NCBI RefSeq assembly: GCF_014656075.1
Contig: NZ_BNBS01000006.1
Span: forward strand, 82,551-146,550
DNA length: 64,000 nucleotides
Direction of reading: 5' to 3'
Source of the DNA: Streptomyces hydrogenans
Lineage (GTDB): Bacteria; Actinomycetota; Actinomycetes; Streptomycetales; Streptomycetaceae
Position 1 is the stretch's first letter. Every line of letters begins with the position of its first letter. Below the pieces are notes generated by a model. The model saw only the letters and a program-made list of their open reading frames with translations, did not search any database and was not told the origin of the DNA. The position numbers and the translations under genes were made by a program. Positions 36,405 through 46,177 of this stretch are shown here, piece by piece.

Positions 36405-37328
36405 ATGGCAAAGGGTCACTCCCGCCGTCTGCTCGGGGCCGCGCTCCTCGTCGCCGCGCTCACCTCCACGGCGGCCTGTTCGGGCGGCTCCGAGCCCGGC
36501 TCCTCCGGCTCCTCCGGCGCCCCCGCCCCCGCCGCGGGCCAGCAGGCCCCCGCGAAGACCGCCGCCCAGCTGGCCCGGGAGAAGAAGGCCGCGCTGGCGA
36601 AGCGGCGGGCCGCCCGGGCCGCCGTCGCGAAGAAGTGGGGACTCCGGCTGACCCCCCTGGACGCCCCCGCCCCGCCGCGGACCAAGCCCAGGATCACCAC
36701 CCGGAAGGGCTTCGAGACCGACGGCACGGGCCTCCCGCCCGTCTTCACCACCGTCCCCACCAAGGAGAAGATCGTCTTCCTGACGATCGACGACGGCGCC
36801 GAGAAGGACCCCGCGCTCATCCGCATGATGAGCGAACTGCAGATCCCCTACAGCGCCTTCCTCAGCGACTACGTGGTCAGCGACGACTACCCGTACTTCG
36901 CGAAGATGCGGACGTCGCAGCCGCGCGGGGTCGCCCTCCACAACCACACCCTGAACCACAAGTACCTGCCCGGGCTCTCCTACGCGCGCCAGAAGCGGGA
37001 GATCTGCGGGATGCAGGACGTCATCGAGAAGAAGTACGGCGAGCGCCCCGAGCTCTTCCGCCCGCCGTACGGCAACTACAACGAGGACACCCTGCGGGCC
37101 GCGAAGTCCTGCGGCGTCAAGGCCGTCCCGCTCTGGGCCGCCGAGGCGTTCCCCGACCACATGGAGTGGCGCGAGTGGGACCGCGACCTGCACCCGGGCG
37201 ACATCGTCCTCACCCACTTCCGCGGCGAGGAGGACTGGAAGGGCAGCATGCCCGACATGATCCGCCGGGTGATGAACGTGATCACCTCCAAGGGCTACGC
37301 CGTGGCCAAGCTGGAGGACTACGTATGA
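36405..37328 (+). CDS. Lipoprotein polysaccharide deacetylase, paralogue of the gene at 31897
   Basis: A 307-residue exported protein. MAKGHSRRLLGAALLVAALTSTAACSGG looks like a lipoprotein signal peptide with Cys at ~26. A Lys/Ala-rich helical spacer follows. The NodB domain has IVFLTIDDGAEKDPAL, NHTLNHKYL, FRPPYGNYNE and IVLTHFRGEEDW. It shares the TIDDGAEKDP, EICG and KLEDYV features with the deacetylase at 31897, so the two arose by duplication. Of two adjacent ATGs, 36405 has the better spacing to AGGAAG at 36394-36399. The small lipoprotein gene overlaps its stop. Confidence 0.87.
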   Translation: MAKGHSRRLLGAALLVAALTSTAACSGGSEPGSSGSSGAPAPAAGQQAPAKTAAQLAREKKAALAKRRAARAAVAKKWGLRLTPLDAPAPPRTKPRITTRKGFETDGTGLPPVFTTVPTKEKIVFLTIDDGAEKDPALIRMMSELQIPYSAFLSDYVVSDDYPYFAKMRTSQPRGVALHNHTLNHKYLPGLSYARQKREICGMQDVIEKKYGERPELFRPPYGNYNEDTLRAAKSCGVKAVPLWAAEAFPDHMEWREWDRDLHPGDIVLTHFRGEEDWKGSMPDMIRRVMNVITSKGYAVAKLEDYV

Positions 37329-37489
37329 GCCGGCTGCGACCGCTCGTCGTCGCCGCCCTCCTCCTCGGCCTCACCGGCTGCGCCTCCGCCGTCGACCCGC
37401 TCGAACGCCTCGGCCGCAAGGCCGTGGAGCGGGTCGGCGACCGCCCGCCCGCCGACACCGGACCGGTCAGGGCGGAGGGGGCGGGCTAG
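37325..37489 (+). CDS. Small lipoprotein, 54 residues
   Basis: ATG 37325 overlaps the stop of the deacetylase gene (ATGA). The sequence [20 protein letters not shown] is a complete lipoprotein signal with lipobox LTGC. The mature part is only ~36 residues ([20 protein letters not shown] and a Pro/Gly tail). Translational coupling suggests it works with the deacetylase, perhaps as a small membrane-bound partner. It matches no family I can name. Confidence 0.7.
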   Translation: MSRLRPLVVAALLLGLTGCASAVDPLERLGRKAVERVGDRPPADTGPVRAEGAG

Positions 37490-37640
37490 GAGGCGGCGAG
37501 CGCGGTGACGGCGGTGAGGGTCCGGAGGGCGTCAGCCCCGCACCTTCGTACGGAACCCCGGACTCCGCTCGCGCGTTCCCCGGATCGAGACCGAAACGCG
37601 GCTCCGGCGAGCCCTCCGGAGGCCGCCACGGGGTGAGGAA

Positions 37641-37667
37641 TTGGCACTCCGCTTGACCGAGTGCTAA
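37641..37667 (+). promoter_or_regulatory. CIRCE element 1 (HrcA operator)
   Basis: TTGGCACTC (37641-37649), nine bases, GAGTGCTAA (37659-37667). This differs from the CIRCE consensus TTAGCACTC-N9-GAGTGCTAA at one base. It overlaps the groES promoter region, so HrcA binding would block transcription at normal temperature. Confidence 0.93.
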
Positions 37668-37682
37668 TCGCGGTCATAGTCT
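37653..37682 (+). promoter_or_regulatory. groES-groEL1 promoter
   Basis: TTGACC at 37653-37658 lies in the loop of the first CIRCE element. TAGTCT at 37677-37682 is 18 bases downstream. Both hexamers fit a principal-sigma promoter. The transcript would start near 37689, inside the second CIRCE element. The gap 37490-37640 before it shows nothing further. Confidence 0.65.
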
Positions 37683-37687
37683 CGGCT

Positions 37688-37714
37688 CTGGCACTCCCCA
37701 CGGGAGAGTGCCAA
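37688..37714 (+). promoter_or_regulatory. CIRCE element 2 (HrcA operator)
   Basis: CTGGCACTC (37688-37696), nine bases, GAGTGCCAA (37706-37714). It is located at and just after the inferred transcription start. The two operators are 20 bases apart, about two helical turns, so two HrcA dimers could bind on one face. Confidence 0.9.
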
Positions 37715-37812
37715 CAGCGCGACAGGCAGGTCCGGCACCCGCGACGACGGATCCGGCTGGTCGCCACCCAGACAGTTAACCCCGCGAGATCTCCGAAGGG
37801 GGAGGTCGGATC

Positions 37813-38121
37813 GTGACGACCGCCAGCTCCAAGGTTGCCATCAAGCCGCTTGAGGACCGCATCGTGGTCCAGCCGCTCGACGCCGAGCAGACCACGGCCT
37901 CCGGCCTGGTCATCCCGGACACCGCGAAGGAGAAGCCCCAGGAGGGCGCCGTCCTCGCCGTGGGCCCGGGCCGCTTCGAGAACGGCGAGCGCCTTCCGCT
38001 CGACGTGAAGGTCGGCGACGTCGTGCTCTACAGCAAGTACGGCGGCACCGAGGTCAAGTACAACGGCGACGAGTACCTCGTCCTCTCGGCCCGCGACGTG
38101 CTCGCGATCATCGAGAAGTAA
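37813..38121 (+). CDS. groES: Co-chaperonin GroES
   Basis: A 102-residue lid protein of the GroEL chaperonin. [36 protein letters not shown] includes the mobile loop that docks on GroEL, and [25 protein letters not shown] is the core barrel. The GTG at 37813 has GGGGGAGG upstream. It is the first gene of the heat-shock operon controlled by two CIRCE elements. A terminator hairpin separates it from groEL1. Confidence 0.98.
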   Translation: MTTASSKVAIKPLEDRIVVQPLDAEQTTASGLVIPDTAKEKPQEGAVLAVGPGRFENGERLPLDVKVGDVVLYSKYGGTEVKYNGDEYLVLSARDVLAIIEK

Positions 38122-38144
38122 GAGAACGCCGTACGTGCATCGAG

Positions 38145-38193
38145 CTGCGCCCCTGACCCCTGATTCCATGGGCGTCCAGGGGCGCAGTTTTTT
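38145..38193 (+). terminator. Intrinsic terminator between groES and groEL1
   Basis: CTGCGCCCCTG (38145-38155) pairs perfectly with CAGGGGCGCAG (38177-38187) and is followed by six T (38188-38193). It sits inside the operon, 24 bases after groES, and would let groES mRNA exceed groEL1 mRNA if it works partially. Confidence 0.85.
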
Positions 38194-38218
38194 CAGAAAC
38201 GATTTCCGAGAGGGCTGA

Positions 38219-39856
<1,638 letters not shown>

Positions 39857-39871
39857 CCCCTGACGTCCTGA

Positions 39872-39900
39872 CGCCAGGAGGTCCCACCGACCCCCTGGCG
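39872..39900 (+). terminator. First hairpin after groEL1
   Basis: CGCCAGG (39872-39878) pairs with CCTGGCG (39894-39900), with partial internal pairing of AGGTC and GACCC. It is weaker than the hairpin that follows immediately. Confidence 0.5.
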
Positions 39901-39912
39901 CCCTGACGCCAC

Positions 39913-39949
39913 GAGGCCCGGTGCTCCCGTCGCGGGAGCACCGGGCCTC
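39913..39949. terminator. Strong hairpin between groEL1 and the convergent SnoaL-like gene
   Basis: A perfect 17-pair stem, GAGGCCCGGTGCTCCCG at 39913-39929 and its complement at 39933-39949, with a three-base loop. It lies between convergent genes and is symmetric enough to serve both. Confidence 0.85.
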
Positions 39950-39958
39950 GCCCGTTCC

Positions 39959-40657
39959 TCAGGTCTCGACCGCGCCGAGCTGTCCCATCAGTCCCAGCAG
40001 GTCGTACTGCCACCAGCCCTCGGCGATCTTCCCGTCGTCACGGAAGCGGTGGACGGTGGTCCCGGTCATGGTGACCTCCATGCCGGTCGGCTGGAGCCCC
40101 ATGAAGTCGCCGACGTGGGTCCCCTTCCAGGTCCACCGGGTGCACACGCGGTCGCCGTCGGCGATCTGGTCCTCGATGGTGAACGCGAAGTCGAAGCCGT
40201 TGCGCCACTGCTCCACCTCACGGCGGACGGCGTCCAGGCCGATGGCGTCCTGCGGGTTGGCCGGGTCGTGGTCGTGGTAGCCCTCGGCGAGCACGACGTC
40301 GAGCAGCGCCAGGTCCGAGCCGTCCGCGAACCGCTCGAACATCCCCCGCGCGTTCGCCTTGTACAGCGCCTCGTCCCGGACCACGTCCAGGTCGGTGAAG
40401 GTCGGCATCTCGTCACAGAGGGCGACCATCTCCCGGAAGATCCGGTCGGTCTCGGGCAGCTGCGAGTTGCGCATGGCCACGTCGTACGAGGGGAACTCGA
40501 CGATCTCCACGACGTGCGAGGCGTCGGACCGGTCGGTCCCCACGATGCTGTGGGTCGCGGTCCGTTTCCCCCGGGTCTGCTCGACCCAGCGGTCCATGAG
40601 CCGGTTGAGCTCCTCGACCCGGCTCGTCCTGCAATCGATGATCTGCACGAAGGTCAT
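39959..40657 (-). CDS. Two-domain protein: ABM-like N-terminus and SnoaL/NTF2-like C-terminus
   Basis: A 232-residue cytoplasmic protein. Residues 1-~100 (MTFVQIIDCRTSRVEELNRL, HVVEIVEFPSYDVAMRN) look like a dimeric alpha/beta-barrel (stress-response or ABM-type) domain. Residues ~105-232 (DLALLDVVLAEGYHDHDP, DQIADGDRVCTRWTWKGTH, KIAEGWWQYD) match the SnoaL-like polyketide-cyclase/NTF2 fold. The substrate is unknown. GGAGG is placed well before the ATG. It lies 43 bases behind the hydroxyacid dehydrogenase gene on the same strand but is probably not part of the sugar regulon. Confidence 0.78.
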   Translation of the reverse strand: MTFVQIIDCRTSRVEELNRLMDRWVEQTRGKRTATHSIVGTDRSDASHVVEIVEFPSYDVAMRNSQLPETDRIFREMVALCDEMPTFTDLDVVRDEALYKANARGMFERFADGSDLALLDVVLAEGYHDHDPANPQDAIGLDAVRREVEQWRNGFDFAFTIEDQIADGDRVCTRWTWKGTHVGDFMGLQPTGMEVTMTGTTVHRFRDDGKIAEGWWQYDLLGLMGQLGAVET

Positions 40658-40700
40658 GGCCGCCTCCGACCGGGCGAAGCCGCGGATGGACCCCTCCAGT

Positions 40701-41720
40701 CTAGGCCGAGTGGCCGAGGTCGGCGGCTCTGACCTCCTCCGCGAAGGGCTCGCCGCGGGTGTAGCGGGCGATCTCGTCCAGGGCCTGGTCGGTCATGCGG
40801 TGCAGCTCGTTGCCGAGGGAGCCGGCGACGTGCGGGGTGAGGAGGACGTTGGGGAGGCTGTAGAGGGGGGAGTCCGGCGGCGGGAGTTCCGGGTCGGTCA
40901 CGTCGAGGACCGCGTGGAGGCGGCCGGCGGTCAGATGCGGGAGGAGGGCGTCCTCGTCGACCAGGGAGCCCCGGGAGGTGTTGATCAGGGTGGCGCCGTC
41001 GGGCAGGGCGGCGAGCTGCCGGGCCCCGATCATCCGGTACGTGGAGGGGAGTTGGGGCGCGTGCACGGAGACGACCGAGCTGCGGGCGCAGAGTTCGTCC
41101 AGGCCGGTGAGGACCGCGCCCGGCGGGGGAGCGGTCAGGTACGGGTCGTACAGCAGCACCTCGATGTCGAAGGGGCGCAGCAGTTCGACGACCCGGCGGC
41201 CGATGCGGGAGGCACCGACGATGCCGACCGTGCGGCGGTAGTTGCCCCAGCCGGCGGACTCGTCGAGCCAGCCGTGGCCGGAGCGGAGTTCGGCGTACCG
41301 CTGGGCCGAGCGCAGCACCCGCTTCCCGGCGAAGAGGATCGCGGCGAGGGTGTACTCGGCGACGGGGAGCGCGTTGGCGCCCGCCGCGCTGGTGACCCTC
41401 AGGCCGCGGTCCCAGCAGGCGTCGGTGATGTGGTGCTTGACCGAGCCGGCCGCGTGCACGACGGCCCTGAGGCGCGGGGCGCGGGCCAGCACCCGGGGGG
41501 TGAGCGGGGTGGCGCCCCAGCAGGTGAGGAGGAGTTCGGCCTCGGCGAGGGCGGCGGCGGTGCGCGCGTCGGGGGCGGTCAGGTCGTGGGCGACCAGGTG
41601 CGGGTCGGTGCGGGTGAGGGCCGCGAGGCGGGTGCGGTGGCGGTCGGTGAGGAGGCGGTCGGCGATGCCGGGGCCCATCGCGAGCAGGAGGGGCGGGCGG
41701 CGGTCGGTGGTCGGGGGCAT
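40701..41720 (-). CDS. D-isomer-specific 2-hydroxyacid dehydrogenase family protein
   Basis: A 339-residue NAD-dependent dehydrogenase. RTVGIVGASRIGRRVVELLRPF is the dinucleotide-binding loop, with GASRIG in place of the usual GxGxxG. INTSRGSLVDEDAL and DVTDPELPPPDSPLYSLPNV are further signatures, and LLTPHVAGS carries the catalytic His. The substrate is likely an alpha-keto or hydroxy acid derived from the sugar imported by the preceding ABC genes. ATG 41720 is 17 bases after the permease stop, so it is the last gene of that operon. A long upstream open frame is not coding. Confidence 0.88.
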   Translation of the reverse strand: MPPTTDRRPPLLLAMGPGIADRLLTDRHRTRLAALTRTDPHLVAHDLTAPDARTAAALAEAELLLTCWGATPLTPRVLARAPRLRAVVHAAGSVKHHITDACWDRGLRVTSAAGANALPVAEYTLAAILFAGKRVLRSAQRYAELRSGHGWLDESAGWGNYRRTVGIVGASRIGRRVVELLRPFDIEVLLYDPYLTAPPPGAVLTGLDELCARSSVVSVHAPQLPSTYRMIGARQLAALPDGATLINTSRGSLVDEDALLPHLTAGRLHAVLDVTDPELPPPDSPLYSLPNVLLTPHVAGSLGNELHRMTDQALDEIARYTRGEPFAEEVRAADLGHSA

Positions 41721-41737
41721 GGCGGGTCCTGGGCTCC

Positions 41738-42586
41738 TCACTTGACGCTGCCGGCGGTCAGACCGGCCTTCCAGTGGCGCTGGAGGGACACGAACGCCAG
41801 GACGAGGGGGACGACGGCGAGCAGCGAGCCGGTGACGACGAGGGGGTAGTAGTCGGGTTCGGCGTGGGCGTTGCTGTTCCACGCGTAGAGGCCGAGGCTC
41901 AGCGGGAAGAGCTTCTGGTCCGAGAGCATCACCAGCGGGAGGAAGAAGTTGTTCCAGACGGCGGTGAACTGGAAGAGGAAGACGGTCACGAAGCCCGGCA
42001 TGACCGTGCGCAGCCCGATCGACCAGAAGACGCGCATCTCGCCGGCGCCGTCGATCCGGGCGGCCTCCAGGGCCTCGTCGGGGACGTAGGCGGCGCACAG
42101 CACCCGGGACAGGTAGACCCCGAAGGGGTTGACGAGGACCGGGAGGAGCACGGCGGCGTAGGTGTTGACGATGCCGATCTCGCTGGCCAGCAGGTACATC
42201 GGCAGGGCCAGCGCGGTGGTGGGGACGAGGACGCCGAGCAGGACGAGGCCGAAGAGCTTCTCCTTGCCGCGGAAGTCGTAGACGTGGAAGGCGTATCCGG
42301 CGGCGACGCTGATCAGCGCGCAGGCGGCGGCGCCGACCCCGGCGTAGAGGAGGCTGTTGAGGTACCAGCGGAAGTAGACGCCGTCGTGGTACTCGGCGAG
42401 CCGGGCGAGGTTGCCGCCCAGGTCGAAGCCCTCGAAGGAGAAGGCGTCGCCGGCGAGGAGCCCGCCGGCGTCCTTGGTGGCGGCGGTGACCAGCCAGACG
42501 AGCGGGAAGAGCATGTAGCAGGTGGCGAGGGCGAGGACGCCGTTGACGGCGGTCTTCGACAGCCAGCGGGAGCGGGGGGCGCTCAT
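41738..42586 (-). CDS. Carbohydrate ABC transporter permease, MalG type
   Basis: A 282-residue inner-membrane protein with six hydrophobic segments. The EAA loop ALEAARIDGAGEMRVFWSIG, which docks on the ATPase, is at ~residue 190. WNNFFLPLVML and the C-terminal HWKAGLTAGSVK are typical of MalG-like permeases. ATG 42586 overlaps the stop of the partner permease (ATGA). No ATPase gene is in the operon. Streptomyces sugar importers commonly share the MsiK ATPase encoded elsewhere. Confidence 0.93.
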   Translation of the reverse strand: MSAPRSRWLSKTAVNGVLALATCYMLFPLVWLVTAATKDAGGLLAGDAFSFEGFDLGGNLARLAEYHDGVYFRWYLNSLLYAGVGAAACALISVAAGYAFHVYDFRGKEKLFGLVLLGVLVPTTALALPMYLLASEIGIVNTYAAVLLPVLVNPFGVYLSRVLCAAYVPDEALEAARIDGAGEMRVFWSIGLRTVMPGFVTVFLFQFTAVWNNFFLPLVMLSDQKLFPLSLGLYAWNSNAHAEPDYYPLVVTGSLLAVVPLVLAFVSLQRHWKAGLTAGSVK

Positions 42587-43473
42587 GCGGTCCGCTCCTT
42601 CCGGGCGCCGGTCAGGCGGGTCACGGCGAAGGAGAGCAGCGCGGCCGTCAGGGCCAGCAGGATCGAGGCGGCCGCGGCCAGTCCATAGTCGTTGCGGTCG
42701 AAGGCGGCGGAGTAGGCGTACATGTTCGGCGTCCAGGTGGAGGTGACGGCGGAGCCCGTGCCCCTGCTGAGGATCAGCGGTTCGGTGAAGAGCTGGAGGG
42801 AGCCGATGACGGTGAAGAGGCCGACCATCGCCAGGGAGCCGCGGAGCAGCGGGATCTTGACGGCGAAGGCGACGCGCCAGGCACCGGCGCCGTCGACGGT
42901 GGCGGCTTCGAGGACGGAGCGGTCGATGGCCTGGAGGGCGGCGTAGAAGATGATCAGGTTGTAGCCGAGCCACTCCCACAGGGCGATGTTCACGACGGAC
43001 GGCAGGGCGCCCTCGGGGGAGAAGAAGTCGAAGCCGATCCCGCCGGCCTCCATCGCCCGGACGACCGGGCTGAGCTGGGGCGTGTAGAGGTAGACCCAGA
43101 TCAGGGCCGCGATGATGCCGGGCACGGCGTGCGGCAGGAAGAGCGCGAGCTGGAAGAAGCGGCGGGCGCGGGCGAGGGCGGTGTCGAGGAGGAGGGCGAG
43201 GCCGAGGGCGCCGCCCATCATCAGCGGCACGTAGAGCAGGCAGTAGCCGAGCAGGACGCCGAAGCCCTCGCGGAAGGCCCGGTCACCCAGTGCCGTGGCG
43301 TAGTTGCCGAGGCCGGTGAAGACGGTCTCGGAGCCGCCGAAGCCCAGTCCGGACTGCTTCTCGGTGAAGAGGCTGAGCCAGACCGCGTATCCGATCGGCA
43401 CCGCCAGCACCGCGGTGAAGAGCAGGAAGAACGGGGTCAGCAGGAGTGCCGCGGCACGGGTGCGGGCCTTCAC
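42583..43473 (-). CDS. Carbohydrate ABC transporter permease, MalF type
   Basis: A 296-residue protein beginning MKARTRAAALLLTPFFLLFTAV, with six membrane segments. The EAA loop reads VLEAATVDGAGAWRVAFAVK. It starts 4 bases after the stop of the binding-lipoprotein gene, and its own stop overlaps the next permease start. It forms the heterodimeric channel with the MalG-type partner. Confidence 0.93.
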   Translation of the reverse strand: MKARTRAAALLLTPFFLLFTAVLAVPIGYAVWLSLFTEKQSGLGFGGSETVFTGLGNYATALGDRAFREGFGVLLGYCLLYVPLMMGGALGLALLLDTALARARRFFQLALFLPHAVPGIIAALIWVYLYTPQLSPVVRAMEAGGIGFDFFSPEGALPSVVNIALWEWLGYNLIIFYAALQAIDRSVLEAATVDGAGAWRVAFAVKIPLLRGSLAMVGLFTVIGSLQLFTEPLILSRGTGSAVTSTWTPNMYAYSAAFDRNDYGLAAAASILLALTAALLSFAVTRLTGARKERTA

Positions 43474-43477
43474 GTGC

Positions 43478-44794
43478 TCAGCCCTCGACCTTCAGGCCGC
43501 GCTTGGTGAGTTCGGCGACGGTGGCGTCGTGGCCGGCCTTCACCGCGTCGGCGAGGGTGGGGCCGCCGGGGGCGACGGCGCCGAAGCGGTCCTTGATGGC
43601 GGTGTTGGTGGTGCCGGTGCTGGGGCCCCAGGACCACTGGGGGGTGATGGAGGCGCCGGCCGCCTCGAACAGGGCGTAGATGTCCTGGCCGCCGTAGTAG
43701 CCGGCGTCGAACGCCTTCTTGGCGGCGGGGCGCAGGGCGGTGGCGGCGGGGAAGGCGCTGGAGGTGCCGGAGGCGATGCGGGCCTTGACGCCCTCCTCGG
43801 TGGTGGCCATCCACCGCGCGAACTCGACGGCGGCGGCCTTCTTCGAACTGCCCTTGGTCACGGCGAAGGTGGAGCCGCCGAGCATGCCGGAGGCGGGCTT
43901 GCCGTCCCAGCTGGGCATGGGGGCGACGGCCCACTTGCCGGCCTGCTCGGGGAGGGTGCCCTTGAGGACGCCGGCGCCCCAGGAGGCGCCGAGGTAGCCG
44001 AGGGTGGTGCCGTTCTTGAGGGAGCCGGTCCACTCGGGGCTGAAGGAGGCGTTCTTGTGGACGAGTCCGTCGTCGAGGAGGCCCTGCCAGTAGGCGGTGA
44101 CCCTGGTGGTGGCGGCGTCGGTGGTGTCGATCTTCCAGGTGTCGTCCTCGGCCTTGAACCACTGGGCGCCGGCCTGCCACGCCATCGCCTCGAAGGTGGT
44201 GGGGTCGTCTGGGAAGAAGGTGGCGATCCGGGCCTTGCCGTCGGCCTTCTTCACCTGCTCGGCGGCCTTCCTGAAGGCGTCCCAGGTGGTGGGGACCTCG
44301 ATGTGGTGCTTCGCGAAGAGGTCCTTGCGGTAGTAGAACGCCTGCGGGGCGGCGTCGAAGGGGACGGCCCAGGACTTGCCGCCGAGGGTGGTGAGGTCGA
44401 CGGCCTGGGGGAGGAGCTTTGCCCGGTCGGCCTCGGTGAAGGCGTCGCCGATGTCCTGGAGGGCGCCGGAGGAGACGAACTCCGGGAGCGAGGGGTACTC
44501 GATGGAGACGAGGTCGGGGGCGTTGCCCGCCTTCACCGCGTTGGAGATCTTGGCGTAGCCGCCGGCGTTGCCGGAGGGGATCTCCTCGTAGGTCACCTTG
44601 ATGTCGGTGTGGGAGGCGTTGAAGGCGTCGACGACCTCCTTGGAGCCCTTGGCCCAGCCCCAGAAGGTGATCGTGACGGGCTTGCCGCCGGCGGAATCGG
44701 CGTCGTCACCGCCGCCGCCGCAGGCCGTGAGGACGGCGAGGGCGGTGGCGGTGCCGGCTATGACGCGGGACGTTCTGCTCCAACTGAGGCTCAC
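43478..44794 (-). CDS. Extracellular sugar-binding lipoprotein of the ABC importer
   Basis: A 438-residue family-1 solute-binding protein. The signal peptide ends at the lipobox VLTACGGG (Cys ~26). VTITFWGWAKGSKEVVDAFN, ISNAVKAGNAPDLVSIEYPS, PLTTLGGKSW-like VDLTTLGGKSWAVPFDAAPQ and ATFFPDDPTTFEAM are the features of sugar-binding proteins. It is anchored outside the cell and delivers substrate to the two permeases encoded next. It is the first gene of the operon and has an operator-like palindrome 85-111 bases before its ATG. The sugar itself cannot be read from the sequence. Confidence 0.92.
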   Translation of the reverse strand: MSLSWSRTSRVIAGTATALAVLTACGGGGDDADSAGGKPVTITFWGWAKGSKEVVDAFNASHTDIKVTYEEIPSGNAGGYAKISNAVKAGNAPDLVSIEYPSLPEFVSSGALQDIGDAFTEADRAKLLPQAVDLTTLGGKSWAVPFDAAPQAFYYRKDLFAKHHIEVPTTWDAFRKAAEQVKKADGKARIATFFPDDPTTFEAMAWQAGAQWFKAEDDTWKIDTTDAATTRVTAYWQGLLDDGLVHKNASFSPEWTGSLKNGTTLGYLGASWGAGVLKGTLPEQAGKWAVAPMPSWDGKPASGMLGGSTFAVTKGSSKKAAAVEFARWMATTEEGVKARIASGTSSAFPAATALRPAAKKAFDAGYYGGQDIYALFEAAGASITPQWSWGPSTGTTNTAIKDRFGAVAPGGPTLADAVKAGHDATVAELTKRGLKVEG

Positions 44795-44879
44795 GGCACG
44801 GCTCCTGATCGGCGGCGCGGACGGGGTTGGCCGTGATCCTGGAACCGTTCCTGAGCGAAGTCAAGAGCGAAAGATTGAA

Positions 44880-44905
44880 TGATCGAAAAAAGATCAGATC
44901 GATCA
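44880..44905. promoter_or_regulatory. Operator copy 1 of the sugar regulon
   Basis: TGATCGAA (44880-44887), 10 bases, ATCGATCA (44898-44905): an inverted repeat with one mismatch. It lies in an AT-rich patch upstream of the binding-lipoprotein gene and overlaps the stop codon of the regulator gene. The same architecture recurs at 46043. Confidence 0.7.
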
Positions 44906-45994
44906 GAGGGTGGCCACGGGGCCGGCGGCCCCGCAGGACGCCCGGACCCGCAGCCGGGGCAGCAGGCTCACGTGCCGGCTCGCCGCCTCCTCGCCCGCGC
45001 CCCCGGTCAGCCGCTCCACCAGCAGCTCCGTGGCGTGCCGGCCCACCTGCCGCTTCGGCGGGGCGACCGCCGTCAGCGGGGTGTCGGCCAGCGCGGCGAC
45101 CTCGTCGTCGTACGCGATCAGAGCCAGGTCCTGCGGGACCCGCACCCCGAGCGGGGCGAGCCGCTGGGTGATCTCGATCGCGTCCACGTCGTTGTGGACC
45201 AGCGCCGCGCTCGCCAGACCCGAGCGCACCGCCTCGTACAGCGCCCGCACCGCCCGCTCGAAGCCCTCCGGGTCCGCCTCCGCCGGCACCGACTCGATCA
45301 CCGGCAGCGGCTGCTCCAGGCCCAGCACCGCCAGCGCCTCCGCGTATCCGGCCCGCACCGCGAGCGCGGTCGGCGAGTCCCCGCGGGCCACGAGCAGCGG
45401 GGTCGCGTGACCGAGCCCGAGCAGATGGCGCAGGGCGAGCAGCACCCCGTGGGCGTGGTCGGAGGAGACCCGGTCGAGGCCGTCGAGCGGACCGCCCGGC
45501 TCGGCGCGCCGCTCCAGCAGGACGGCGGGCACCGGCAGCTCCGCCAGCCAGTCGCCGTACGCCGCCCGGTCCTCGGGCCCGCGCCAGCCCGGCGCCACCA
45601 GCACGCCCTCCGCGCCGGCCGCGAGCAGCCCCTCGGTGCGGGCCCGGTCCTCCTCGGGGCGGTAGTCCGAGATCCGCAGCACCAGCCGGGCGCCCACCCG
45701 GGCCGCCGCCTCGTGCGCGCCCCGGATCACCTCGGCGAAGTAGTACGTGGCGGAGGGCGCGAGCAGGCCGAGGACGAGGCCCTCGCCGGCGGCGGGTCCG
45801 GTCTGCCCGCGGGGCCAGGACACCTGGCCGTGCACCCGGTCGAGCAGGCCCTGGGAGGCCAGCGTCTCGGCGTCGCGGCGGGCGGTGACGGGGGAGACCC
45901 CCAGCAGGCCGGCCAGCTCGGCGACGCGGACCGTGCCGCGCTCGCGCACCAGGTCCAGCAGTCGGGCGTGTCGTTCGGCGGCACTCTCGCGCAC
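44903..45994 (-). CDS. Hybrid regulator: DeoR-type HTH with LacI-type sugar-binding domain
   Basis: A 363-residue repressor-like protein. Residues ~5-55 (AERHARLLDLVRERGTVRVA, LLGVSPVTARRDAETLASQG) form a DeoR-type winged helix. From ~75 onward LVLGLLAPSATYYFAEVIRG, LRISDYRPEEDRARTEGLLA and LALIAYDDEVAALADTPLTA give a periplasmic-binding-protein-like effector domain of the LacI/GalR kind. GTG 45994 has GAGGGGGAA upstream. It is flanked by two matching operators, one before the ABC operon and one before its own gene and the divergent hydrolase gene, so it most likely represses all three units until the sugar binds. Confidence 0.9.
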   Translation of the reverse strand: MRESAAERHARLLDLVRERGTVRVAELAGLLGVSPVTARRDAETLASQGLLDRVHGQVSWPRGQTGPAAGEGLVLGLLAPSATYYFAEVIRGAHEAAARVGARLVLRISDYRPEEDRARTEGLLAAGAEGVLVAPGWRGPEDRAAYGDWLAELPVPAVLLERRAEPGGPLDGLDRVSSDHAHGVLLALRHLLGLGHATPLLVARGDSPTALAVRAGYAEALAVLGLEQPLPVIESVPAEADPEGFERAVRALYEAVRSGLASAALVHNDVDAIEITQRLAPLGVRVPQDLALIAYDDEVAALADTPLTAVAPPKRQVGRHATELLVERLTGGAGEEAASRHVSLLPRLRVRASCGAAGPVATL

Positions 45995-46042
45995 GTGCGG
46001 TTCCCCCTCGCGGTGGTGGTGTTCCCCGACCTTAGATGAAGA

Positions 46043-46068
46043 TGATCGAACGGTGGGAGTTTCGATCA
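46043..46068. promoter_or_regulatory. Operator copy 2 of the sugar regulon
   Basis: TGATCGAA (46043-46050), 10 bases, TTCGATCA (46061-46068): a perfect 8-base inverted repeat, with a third half-site TTCGATCC following at 46070. It sits between the divergent regulator and DUF2264 genes and can control both. Confidence 0.75.
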
Positions 46069-46177
46069 TTCGATCCTGATCTCTTGACGTCCGATCGGGC
46101 CCCGCCGAGGATTCCGGACGACGCCCGGTGCCGGCATCGGCCACGACGCCCGGCACCCCCGGAGCCCAGGGAGCATC

